Source of the DNA: Nitrosotalea sp.
Lineage (GTDB): Archaea > Thermoproteota > Nitrososphaeria > Nitrososphaerales > Nitrosopumilaceae
NCBI GenBank assembly: GCA_022545805.1
Contig: JAKEIJ010000020.1
Span: 1-24,755, forward strand
DNA: 24,755 nt
Direction of reading: 5' to 3'
Below, piece by piece: positions 14,138 to 21,513 of the stretch. Below the pieces are notes generated by a model. That model was not told the DNA's origin and did not search any database. It was given only the letters and a program-made list of their open reading frames with translations. Every line of letters begins with the position of its first letter. Positions within the stretch are counted from its first letter, which is position 1. Both the position numbers and the translations under genes were made by a program.

Positions 14138-14947
14138 TTATTCAGCAGACAGATCCCAATAGTTTGCATCCTTTTGCTTTTCTATGGGTTTTTCAAGCGA
14201 CTTCCATTCTTTGAATGAGCGTACATAGAGCTTGACATTGTCCATACCTAATGACTTTAGTGCATAATACCCCAAGCCTGAGAGTGTGCCTACACTTCCA
14301 CAATATGTGATTATTTCAGATTCCGGAGTAATGTTTCTGTTTTGTATCAGTCGACGTAAATCCTCTTTTGGTCGAAGTATATTTTGACCTGATGCAAGCA
14401 TTCGGTATGGAATATTTATTGCACCAGGGATGTGCTGCTCAAGATAGTTGAGCCTTTCTCTGTTGTCTACTAATATTGCACCCTTTTCCTTGGCTGGAAC
14501 AAGGTAATCTGAAGTTGCAAGAATTTGTGGTTGTAGTTTTAGCGAGTGATTTGTTTTTACAATGGATGGAGTATCAGAACTTGTTTCAAGGCCAAGTTTT
14601 TTCCATGTTCCATATGTTATATCCAAAAGTGATACATCTTCATGTCCAATGTATTCAAGTGTCCATGCAACTCTAGATGCAAGCGCTCCAAATGTATCAT
14701 CATATACTACAACTGACGTCTCATCGCCAATTCCAAATGACTGGGCATATTGGAGAACTTTGTCTGGGCTGTCATCTGCAAGAAGACTTGCCAGTGGTAG
14801 ATTTATGGCACCAGGGATGTGGCCTTGCTTGTAATCATCTTCTTTTCGGATATCGAGAACCTTGACGCTCTTGTCACGTATCTCAGAACGTAACTTGTCA
14901 GCATCAATTGTAACGCGAGTAGTTTTTTCTTTGCTCAAGCCGCACAT
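14138..14947 (-). CDS. Tandem-rhodanese sulfurtransferase
   Basis: A 269-residue thiosulfate / 3-mercaptopyruvate-type sulfurtransferase with two rhodanese domains. The N-terminal one (about 10-120: LDIRKEDDYKQGHIPGAINL) has no active Cys, as usual. The C-terminal one (about 145-260: LVDNRERLNYLEQHIPGAI) carries the active loop YCGSVGT with Cys216. It transfers sulfane sulfur from a donor to thiol acceptors. The ATG at 14947 lies 13 nt inside the end of the sulfite/nitrite reductase gene and has a strong purine ribosome-binding site (GGAAGGGG) just upstream, so translation is probably coupled. The pairing suggests a role in assimilatory sulfur metabolism. Donor specificity cannot be read. Confidence 0.9.
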   Translation of the reverse strand: MCGLSKEKTTRVTIDADKLRSEIRDKSVKVLDIRKEDDYKQGHIPGAINLPLASLLADDSPDKVLQYAQSFGIGDETSVVVYDDTFGALASRVAWTLEYIGHEDVSLLDITYGTWKKLGLETSSDTPSIVKTNHSLKLQPQILATSDYLVPAKEKGAILVDNRERLNYLEQHIPGAINIPYRMLASGQNILRPKEDLRRLIQNRNITPESEIITYCGSVGTLSGLGYYALKSLGMDNVKLYVRSFKEWKSLEKPIEKQKDANYWDLSAE

Positions 14948-16737
14948 TCGCCCCTTCCTGTTTTGGTATGGTAGCTTCCATCACTTCCATAGTCGGCGTA
15001 AAAGTCTTCATCCTGATCTTTTGTGGGAGCAATCACAACAGGCTTGAGCAACTCTTTGATATCATCAATGGAATTTATTTTTGGGCCGCCATTTCCTTCT
15101 ATGACTCGTTTTACCCATAGATCAAGTGTCTCACCGGATTTTTTGTCAGACTTGAATATCTCCACTATTTTTAGAATTGTTGGAATTACTCTCTTTGCTG
15201 GAACTTTTGTACATGTATGTCCAAGTGTAGTGGTTTCATCTGATCTTCCTCCAAGAGACATGGTATACAATGGGTACATGTCTTTTCCAAGCCTTCCTCC
15301 ACCCCCATAGAACCCAATTGTAGCAATCTCATGCTGGCCACAAGAGTTTGGACATCCACTTATCTTGATGGTAGAGTTGCGAAGATCATCGTCTTCGTCT
15401 ATTTTTAGTTCAATGAATTTTCTTTGCACCTCCTTTGCCAATCTATGTGAATTTGTTAGTGCCAGGTTACATGAAGTTGTTCCAGAACAGCCTACGACAG
15501 ATGCCATCGTAAGCGCACCGGGATTTGCAAGACCGACTTCTAGTAGTTTAGAGTAAACTCTAGGAAGATCCTCGTCTCGCACCCATCGAAATACCATGTC
15601 TTGTGTAAAGCCATTTCTTATCTGTCCATCTGCAGTAAACGCTCTTGCAATATCAGCAATTGCTCGTAGTTGGTTTGATGTGACATCACCTGATTCTAGT
15701 GTAAGAAATACGCAACTAAATCCAGGTTGCTTTTGTTTGAATGTATTCGATTTTACCCATCTAGCATAGCCTTGTGGAACAGACGGAATTTCTGAGCTTA
15801 TCGATATCTTTCTCATTGTTTCTACTGTCTTGTCAACTTCAAGTTTTATGATAACTGACAATAACATCTTTATCATTGCCCTTTCTTTTAGCACCAAGTT
15901 TTGGAATTTTTCCCAGCCCATCTCATTTACAAGATAACGCATTCTTGCTCGAGCCATGTTTTCCCTGTTTCCTAACCTGTCAAATATTCTAATTACTGAA
16001 ACAATAGTATACAACACTTCATCTTCTGAAGTAAATGGTTCCAATTGGTGTCCTACAAATGATTGTGCACCCAGTCCCCCGCCCAGAAATACTTTGAATC
16101 CTCTTTGTGGTTTTCCGTTTACTTCACCTTGTTGCGGGATTAATCCAATGTCTACCATTCTTGCCATTCCGTGTTTTTCACAGCATGTGAAATTAATCTT
16201 GAATTTTCTTGGAAGCGCTTGACACAGGGGGTTTCGTAAAAGGAACTTGGTCGCGCCAACTGCATAAGGAGTAGGATCAAATACCTCATCTGGACACACA
16301 CCTGCAAGTGGACTGCACATGATACTTCGTACAGAGTTTCCACATGCTTCTCTTGTTGTCATTCCAGATTCTGCAAGTCCTCGCAAAACTTCAGATACAT
16401 CTTCTAATGCTACCCAGTGAAGTTGAAAGTTTTGTCTTGTAGATACATGTGCACTACCTATTGAGAACTGCTCACTAAGATCTGCAATCTTTTCCAGTTG
16501 CTCAGAATAAACTTCGCCTGCTGGGAGTTTTAGTCTAATCATGCTGTAATCATCTGTCATTCTGCTGCCATAGGCTCCATGCTGTAGCCTGAATCTTCGA
16601 AAATCATCACGGTTAATTTTTCCTTGTCTGAATAGCTTTACCATCTCAGAGAACCGTTCAGCCTCCTCTAGACGTCCCCAGTTTATCTTGTGTTTTGGGA
16701 CATTATCTGGTTCAGACTGGATACTAGTATTGCTCAA
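14935..16737 (-). CDS. Siroheme nitrite/sulfite reductase (ferredoxin type)
   Basis: A 600-residue hemoprotein reductase of the NirA/Sir family, performing six-electron reduction of sulfite to sulfide or nitrite to ammonia with siroheme and a 4Fe-4S cluster. Two ferrochelatase-like halves are visible; the cluster/siroheme cysteines are Cys417 and Cys423 (VVGCSGTTSC) and Cys462 and Cys466 (SGCPNSCGQHE), all intact. Substrate-side basic residues occur in HVSTRQNFQLHW, and the C terminus ends GRGECAA as in many ferredoxin-dependent members. The start is a TTG at 16735-16737 with TATA box CATATAAA (plus-strand view) at leaderless distance. Overlap with a rhodanese gene, and TusA and cysteine synthase elsewhere in the window, favour assimilatory sulfite reduction; nitrite cannot be excluded. 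Confidence 0.92.
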   Translation of the reverse strand: MSNTSIQSEPDNVPKHKINWGRLEEAERFSEMVKLFRQGKINRDDFRRFRLQHGAYGSRMTDDYSMIRLKLPAGEVYSEQLEKIADLSEQFSIGSAHVSTRQNFQLHWVALEDVSEVLRGLAESGMTTREACGNSVRSIMCSPLAGVCPDEVFDPTPYAVGATKFLLRNPLCQALPRKFKINFTCCEKHGMARMVDIGLIPQQGEVNGKPQRGFKVFLGGGLGAQSFVGHQLEPFTSEDEVLYTIVSVIRIFDRLGNRENMARARMRYLVNEMGWEKFQNLVLKERAMIKMLLSVIIKLEVDKTVETMRKISISSEIPSVPQGYARWVKSNTFKQKQPGFSCVFLTLESGDVTSNQLRAIADIARAFTADGQIRNGFTQDMVFRWVRDEDLPRVYSKLLEVGLANPGALTMASVVGCSGTTSCNLALTNSHRLAKEVQRKFIELKIDEDDDLRNSTIKISGCPNSCGQHEIATIGFYGGGGRLGKDMYPLYTMSLGGRSDETTTLGHTCTKVPAKRVIPTILKIVEIFKSDKKSGETLDLWVKRVIEGNGGPKINSIDDIKELLKPVVIAPTKDQDEDFYADYGSDGSYHTKTGRGECAA

Positions 16738-16761
16738 TTAATGTAGCTACTCTTCAGAAAG

Positions 16762-16769
16762 CATATAAA
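16762..16769 (-). promoter_or_regulatory. TATA box for reductase-sulfurtransferase operon
   Basis: Minus-strand TTTATATG is centred about 28 nt upstream of the TTG start at 16737 and is one of the best TATA matches in the window. It supports a leaderless message starting at the TTG. Confidence 0.55.
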
Positions 16770-16832
16770 TTTTGTATTAAGTAGCCTTTTCCTCCTTATA
16801 ACAAAATAAGTAGGAAAATTTTGCCATGCTTG

Positions 16833-16848
16833 TTCCAAACTTTTGGAA
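16833..16848. promoter_or_regulatory. Palindrome upstream of the reductase gene (operator or terminator candidate)
   Basis: TTCCAAA and TTTGGAA form a perfect 7-bp inverted repeat with a 2-nt centre. It lies about 100 nt upstream of the reductase start and 55 nt past the end of the FN3-protein gene. The short centre suits a dimeric DNA-binding regulator better than an RNA hairpin. Confidence 0.4.
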
Positions 16849-16903
16849 TCAGTTTTTACGGATCATGTTGACAATTTCTAGTTATTTCACATGTTCATCC
16901 TTT

Positions 16904-18631
16904 CTACGGCAATGCCTTTATCTCAATTGCAACATCATCCCAGAAATCTGCGCTATTTGTAGTCCACTTGCAGTTGATAACACTTTGAGTTGGTACAATT
17001 TTGGAGCTTGATGCACCGGTTATGGCACTTGGCATGTTGACGTCCCATTGTTGTGTACATGTTGATGAGCCAATTGTGGAGCCGCCATAAATGGATGGCA
17101 GATCTATGACCCAGTCGTTTGCGAATTTAGTTGTAAGCGATATGGTAGGACTGTTGGAATTTACATTGTGTCGTACTGCTTTGGTGGGTATTGGGTTTGT
17201 CTGATTTACTCCAGAAAATGAATATGCTCCAACGACTGTTGATGTTTTGCCATTCATTGTAACTACAATAGCACCATTACCTGTGGGATTGTCGAGATAC
17301 CAAAATTCGGCATCATTATTATAAAATGATCCAACTTTTTTCGTAAGAGGTATGCCTCCAAATGTAATTGAATTTACATGACTTCGGTCTGCACTGACAC
17401 CTACAACAAGTAACCTATTGTTGTCTGTTCCAACATCAAAGTCTGAAAGCATAATTCGGTTCGAGGATAATGTTGTTGAGCCGGATGTTGATTGTATGTT
17501 GTTTAAGACAATTCCACTTGTCGAAGTACTAGTAGTTTCAGAGGCAGTATTTGATGGAGAACCGGTTCCGATGCCATTGATTGTAGAGACGCGGTATGTG
17601 TAAGTGGTACTCTGAGAGAGTCCAGCATCATTGTAAGTGGCATTATTATTACCGGTGTTAGATATGACAGAATACCAGGTATTTCCATTATCAGGTGATC
17701 GTTCAACATCATATCCTGTTATTTCCGAACCGCCATCGTCTGTAGGTGTAGTCCAAGACAAGTTGATTTGTGATGATGAAATAGTAGTTGCGACAAGTTC
17801 TGTTGGTGATGATGTTATTGTTACATCACTAGGTGTTGACGCAGTTGCAGTGTTTGATGGTGAACTAGTTCCCATGCCATTGATTGCAGAGACGCGGTAT
17901 GTGTAAGTGGTACTTGGATTTAATTCCGTATCATAATAGGTGGTAGTAGTACTGCCTGTGTTTTCATCCATCGTTGACCATGTAGAACCTGCATCTGTTG
18001 AACTTTCAATTTGATATCCGGTTATTTCAGAACCACCATTGTTTGCAGGTGTAGTCCAAGATAGGTGGATTTTAGATGAAGATGTAACCATTGCCTGCAA
18101 GTTTTGTGGTGCAGATGAAGAGTCAATCCATTGTACATTGTATGTTACCGGATTACTAAGAGTTGAAAAGGTTGCAAAAAATACAGATTGTGAATAGTAT
18201 CCAGGATGTGGATTTGTTAGTGTTTCATTGAGGGTCACGTCTTGGTTGGGAAGTATGGTTGTGGTTTTACTATCCGGCATACAATGTCCATCTGCAAAAG
18301 CAAAAACATCATCATGATACCAAGTGGTTCCAAGACTTGTGTTGTTCTGAGAGCTCATATTGGAAGTGTGTATTACAAAAGTTACATCATAACTGCTTCC
18401 TGTGTTCACATTAAAGACCACACCAGGATTTGCTATTGGATTAAACGTATTACTGCCATTATTTATCGCAAAGGATACGATCGGACCGTCATACCTATTG
18501 AGACACGTGGAAGGGGCATCACCCATTGCAAACACTTGATTCATAGACAAACCAAGGCCTACAAAAAGAATTGAAGCAAAGAATACAGTGAGACGGTACT
18601 TACTACGATAATTTTTTGGAGTTTCTGTCAC
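16904..18631 (-). CDS. Secreted protein with two fibronectin type III domains
   Basis: A 575-residue exported protein. Signal peptide residues 1-35 (basic NYRSKYR, hydrophobic FFASILFVGLGL, probable cleavage after VFA). Residues about 41-165 form a beta-rich domain with a Cys pair (DAPSTCLNRYDG, DGHCMPDS) and asparagine-rich loops. Two fibronectin-III domains follow (about 168-265 and 275-365), each with INLSWTTP or IHLSWTTP and a TYTYRVS strand. The C-terminal domain (about 371-575: GVSADRSHVNSITFGG, VVGAYSFSGVNQ, WDDVAIEIKALP) looks like a lectin-type jelly-roll seen in surface proteins. Start is a GTG at 18629-18631. No anchor helix at the C terminus, so it is released or held by other surface proteins. 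It shares FN3 type with 6942-8522; binding target unknown. Confidence 0.85.
   Translation of the reverse strand: MTETPKNYRSKYRLTVFFASILFVGLGLSMNQVFAMGDAPSTCLNRYDGPIVSFAINNGSNTFNPIANPGVVFNVNTGSSYDVTFVIHTSNMSSQNNTSLGTTWYHDDVFAFADGHCMPDSKTTTILPNQDVTLNETLTNPHPGYYSQSVFFATFSTLSNPVTYNVQWIDSSSAPQNLQAMVTSSSKIHLSWTTPANNGGSEITGYQIESSTDAGSTWSTMDENTGSTTTTYYDTELNPSTTYTYRVSAINGMGTSSPSNTATASTPSDVTITSSPTELVATTISSSQINLSWTTPTDDGGSEITGYDVERSPDNGNTWYSVISNTGNNNATYNDAGLSQSTTYTYRVSTINGIGTGSPSNTASETTSTSTSGIVLNNIQSTSGSTTLSSNRIMLSDFDVGTDNNRLLVVGVSADRSHVNSITFGGIPLTKKVGSFYNNDAEFWYLDNPTGNGAIVVTMNGKTSTVVGAYSFSGVNQTNPIPTKAVRHNVNSNSPTISLTTKFANDWVIDLPSIYGGSTIGSSTCTQQWDVNMPSAITGASSSKIVPTQSVINCKWTTNSADFWDDVAIEIKALP
17571..17913 (-). 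repeat. Near-identical DNA segments marking duplicated FN3 domains
   Basis: Bases 17571-17610 and 17874-17913 match at 39 of 40 positions, 303 nt (101 codons) apart, and encode the same part of both FN3 domains (TYTYRVS...INGxGTG/S). They indicate recent domain duplication or gene conversion. Confidence 0.85.
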
Positions 18632-18764
18632 GAATTATCAATTCTTTTAGGATCACATTACATATCTGGATATACGGTGAATATTCTGGAAGATAATACA
18701 GTCCAAATAACAGGTCTCAAATATATTTTCATGAAACCGTATAGTTACAAAGAACCAGAAAAGA

Positions 18765-18772
18765 GTTAAATG
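18765..18772 (+). promoter_or_regulatory. TATA-like box for inositol-phosphate synthase
   Basis: GTTAAATG is centred about 27 nt upstream of the ATG at 18796, on the plus-strand side of the 164-nt divergent gap shared with the secreted FN3 gene. Confidence 0.4.
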
Positions 18773-18795
18773 GTCACCGGCAAGGAAAAAACATC

Positions 18796-19815
18796 ATGTC
18801 AAACAAGATAAGTCTCGCCCTAGTAGGAATGGGAAATGTATCCACCACACTTGTGAAAGGTTTTGAATATTACAAAAACTCTACAGAAGGTTTGTGGCAT
18901 CCAAAAATAGGTGGGCTTACACTCAATGACTTTACAGTTACTGCAGTATATGATATCGATGCAACAAAGGTCGGAAAAAATATTTCAAGTTTGATAAATG
19001 GCTCCAAGTCAGACTTTGGAAATCTTGTAGTCCAACCAGGAATTGCAGAAGATGTTGCACTGGAACATATTTCAAAGAATGGACAAACAAAATCATCAAG
19101 CTATGACGAATTTGTAAATTCTCTTAAAAAAACAAAGCCAGATTTTCTTGTAAACCTTATTTCATCAGGAATGGAAAAAAGCGGTGAAAAATATGCAAAA
19201 GCTGCACTTGATGCAGGGTGTTCTTTTCTTAATGCAACATCTGTCAAGACGGTTACCGATCAAATACGAAAAGCGTTTGAATCAAAGGGATTATTCATAC
19301 TTGGAGATGATTTGATGAGCCAGTTTGGTGGAACTGCATTTCACAGAGGTATGATTGATTTCATGGCAAGTAGAGGAATTTTCTTGAAAAAGGCATACCA
19401 ACTTGATGTTGGAGGCAATCAGGATACACAAAGTACCATGGCTGAAGAGACAAGAGAAAGAAAGAGACAGATAAAGACAGACTCTATCGCAATAGAATCA
19501 CCTATTCCTTTCATGTCAACAGCAGGTACTACAGAATATGCAGAACAACTTGGTGATTCAAGAGTTAGCTACTATTGGATGGAGGCAAAGGGATTTCTGG
19601 ATTCTCCAATCGAGCTTGACTTGTCCCTTCGTACAAATGACAGTACAAACGGCTGTAATGTTATAGTGGATGTCATTCGTGCTGCAAAAAGATCAATTGA
19701 TAAAAAAGACTTTGGCAAATCAGACATAATCTCAGCATATGCATTCAAGAGCCCATCAAAGAAGATGCACATACGAGAATGTATCAAGGCGTTTGAAGAC
19801 GCGTTTGTAAACTGA
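18796..19815 (+). CDS. ino1: myo-inositol-1-phosphate synthase (archaeal type)
   Basis: A 339-residue NAD-dependent enzyme converting glucose-6-phosphate to inositol-1-phosphate, the precursor of archaeal inositol phospholipids and of compatible solutes. Evidence: NAD-binding VGMGNVSTTLV near the N terminus; the catalytic-domain series GDDLMSQFGGTAFHR (170-184), YQLDVGGNQD, a Lys pair with x3 spacing (Lys223, Lys227 in KRQIK), GDSRV (Arg256) and FKSPSKK (Lys318). Compared with the yeast consensus GDDLKSGQTK, the Lys is Met174 here, and the Lys of GDSKV is Arg256. Length is close to other archaeal members and much shorter than the eukaryotic form. First gene of a plus-strand run ino1, thi4, DUF6775-like, trxB with short gaps. 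Family firm, catalytic detail inferred. Confidence 0.87.
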   Translation: MSNKISLALVGMGNVSTTLVKGFEYYKNSTEGLWHPKIGGLTLNDFTVTAVYDIDATKVGKNISSLINGSKSDFGNLVVQPGIAEDVALEHISKNGQTKSSSYDEFVNSLKKTKPDFLVNLISSGMEKSGEKYAKAALDAGCSFLNATSVKTVTDQIRKAFESKGLFILGDDLMSQFGGTAFHRGMIDFMASRGIFLKKAYQLDVGGNQDTQSTMAEETRERKRQIKTDSIAIESPIPFMSTAGTTEYAEQLGDSRVSYYWMEAKGFLDSPIELDLSLRTNDSTNGCNVIVDVIRAAKRSIDKKDFGKSDIISAYAFKSPSKKMHIRECIKAFEDAFVN

Positions 19816-19821
19816 GCAAAC

Positions 19822-19828
19822 TATTAAT
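19822..19828 (+). promoter_or_regulatory. TATA-like box for thi4
   Basis: TATTAAT is centred about 28 nt upstream of the ATG at 19853. It supports that ATG instead of the in-frame GTG at 19829, which would abut the box. Confidence 0.45.
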
Positions 19829-19852
19829 GTGCAAAAAAATGGATTATTTTTC

Positions 19853-20671
19853 ATGCAAAAAGCAACTCTAAGCGACGAAGCCCCAAAGATCTTTGCTGAT
19901 TTAAGAGAAGTTGAGATAACGAGAGCTATTGCAAACGAATTTCATTCAGTATTAATCGACAGATCAGATTCTGATGTTATAATTATCGGCGCAGGTCCAG
20001 CAGGACTTACTGCAAGTAGAGAATTATCATTAATGGGATTCAAGGTTCTGGTAATCGAACAGAACAACTATCTCGGTGGGGGCTATTGGCTTGGAGGATA
20101 CATGATGAATCCTGTAACAGTTAGGGCTCCGGCTCAAAAAATATGGGACGAGTTGGGAGTTCCTTACAAGCAGGTCGCAGAAGGCCTCTTTCTAACACCT
20201 GGACCACATGCGGTATCAAAATTGATTGCAGCAGCATGTGATGCAGGAGTAAAATTCTTACAGCTAACCAAGTTTGATGATCTAGTTTTGAAGAACGGTC
20301 GTGTCTCAGGAATTGTAGTAAACTGGATGCCAGTATCTGCACTTCCAAGAAACATAACATGTGTAGACCCAATTGCATTAGAATCAAAGATGGTAATCGA
20401 TGCATCAGGACATGACTCTGTTGCAGTAAAAAGACTAGTAGACAGAAAACTTGTAGAATGGAAAGGAATGGATCCAATGTGGATAGACGACGGTGAAAAC
20501 AGAGTAGTCTACAAGACAGGTGAAGTATATCCAGGATTGGTCATTTCTGGAATGTCTGTAACTGAAACATATGGTCTTGCGAGAATGGGTCCAACTTATG
20601 GTTCCATGTTACTATCTGGTAAAAAGGCAGCCGAAGTAACAGCAGCCAAGCTTAAAGAACTAAGAAGATAA
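19853..20671 (+). CDS. thi4: Thi4 thiamine thiazole synthase, Cys type
   Basis: A 272-residue flavoprotein-fold enzyme that builds the ADP-thiazole precursor of thiamine from NAD and glycine. Dinucleotide-binding DVIIIGAGPAG (41-51) is followed by VIEQNNYLGGGYWLGG, TPGPHAVSKL, the motif NITCVDP (Cys170), DASGHDSVAVKRL, and the C-terminal GMSVTETYGLARMGPTYGSM. Cys170 aligns with the sulfur-donating cysteine of yeast Thi4 (a suicide enzyme), whereas methanogen enzymes have His there and use free sulfide. I start at the ATG at 19853 because the GTG at 19829 adds eight residues without support and lies next to the TATA box. It follows ino1 by 37 nt and precedes the DUF6775-like gene by 25 nt. Confidence 0.93.
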   Translation: MQKATLSDEAPKIFADLREVEITRAIANEFHSVLIDRSDSDVIIIGAGPAGLTASRELSLMGFKVLVIEQNNYLGGGYWLGGYMMNPVTVRAPAQKIWDELGVPYKQVAEGLFLTPGPHAVSKLIAAACDAGVKFLQLTKFDDLVLKNGRVSGIVVNWMPVSALPRNITCVDPIALESKMVIDASGHDSVAVKRLVDRKLVEWKGMDPMWIDDGENRVVYKTGEVYPGLVISGMSVTETYGLARMGPTYGSMLLSGKKAAEVTAAKLKELRR

Positions 20672-20696
20672 ATCAATTAACTTTCAAAACTACTTG

Positions 20697-21479
20697 ATGA
20701 AGATAACCAAGATTTTTCTTTACGATGAGCCGTCAGTTCCAGAAATCCAGATAAATGATCTGGCAAGTTTCATAAAAGAAACATTTGAAGTGCCAGTCAG
20801 TGTACGAAAAAGTTTCTTTTCACATTTCAAGTCAGACAAAGAGACTGCGACAAAACTTGCATCAACAAGGGTTTTCAATCCCCAGGCCGCATTTGAGATA
20901 CATATACCAACAGAGGAGGAGATTAATTTTGAAGAAGAATCATTTGAAAACAATTCTTCCTCAAACAATATCGTACTGTATGATGGTTTTGAGTTGCAAA
21001 AAATAATTCTTGATAAAATTCCAAACGAGGAACTATCAATTGATACATTTCACCTTGCTTTCACTACAAGGCTTTCATGCACATATGACTGTGATGACAA
21101 TAGGTACCACGGAAGGGCAGTAATCTGTTCAAATCCTTCTATCATCTCAACTACTGGAATAATAGAAGCCCCTGCCAAGCCGCGTGCATATTACTTGATA
21201 ATGCAACATAGCATATCTCAAGGCCTAAACCTTGATACACTGAAAGACAAGTTCAGAGGCAAGTTTCTAGAATACCATGACAAGAATCTTGCCCAGGTAG
21301 TAAGAGGATATGCACTACAGGCAATTTTTTATTATATAACATCAGAGCCATTTTGTGATTCAAAGGAATGTGTTTTGTACAATGCACATTGGCAAGAAGA
21401 TCTAATACATACACAGATCGAATTGGGAAAGCTGTGTGAATATCACCAGAGAATTCTGGAGACATACAAGAAAACATGA
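20697..21479 (+). CDS. Putative metallopeptidase, DUF6775-like
   Basis: A 260-residue protein that I match from memory to the archaeal DUF6775 putative metallopeptidases. The variable N-terminal half carries an acidic Ser/Asn-rich segment (EEESFENNSSSNN). The conserved half contains DTFHLAFTTRLSCTYD (His119), DNRYHGRAVICS (His138), TGIIEAPAKPRAYY (157-166), RGYALQAIFYY and EPFCDSKECVLYNAHWQED (Cys220, Cys225, His231). The Cys/His set suggests a structural metal site; no HExxH motif is present. No signal peptide. The ATG at 20697 is preferred to the adjacent TTG at 20694. It sits between thi4 and trxB, with 25 nt and 34 nt gaps. The activity is unproven even for the family. Confidence 0.68.
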   Translation: MKITKIFLYDEPSVPEIQINDLASFIKETFEVPVSVRKSFFSHFKSDKETATKLASTRVFNPQAAFEIHIPTEEEINFEEESFENNSSSNNIVLYDGFELQKIILDKIPNEELSIDTFHLAFTTRLSCTYDCDDNRYHGRAVICSNPSIISTTGIIEAPAKPRAYYLIMQHSISQGLNLDTLKDKFRGKFLEYHDKNLAQVVRGYALQAIFYYITSEPFCDSKECVLYNAHWQEDLIHTQIELGKLCEYHQRILETYKKT

Positions 21480-21482
21480 ATA

Positions 21483-21490
21483 ATTTAAAT
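21483..21490 (+). promoter_or_regulatory. TATA-like box for trxB
   Basis: ATTTAAAT is centred about 27 nt upstream of the GTG at 21514, supporting that start; the nearby ATG at 21491 is out of frame. Confidence 0.5.
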
Positions 21491-21513
21491 ATGAACTTGA
21501 CCGAGTTGCACTT

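Noticed and set aside
14110..14150. Possible terminator AATTC-TTA-GAATT between convergent TPR and sulfurtransferase genes
   Set aside because: Stem of only 5 bp, no T-run, and it lies within coding sequence.
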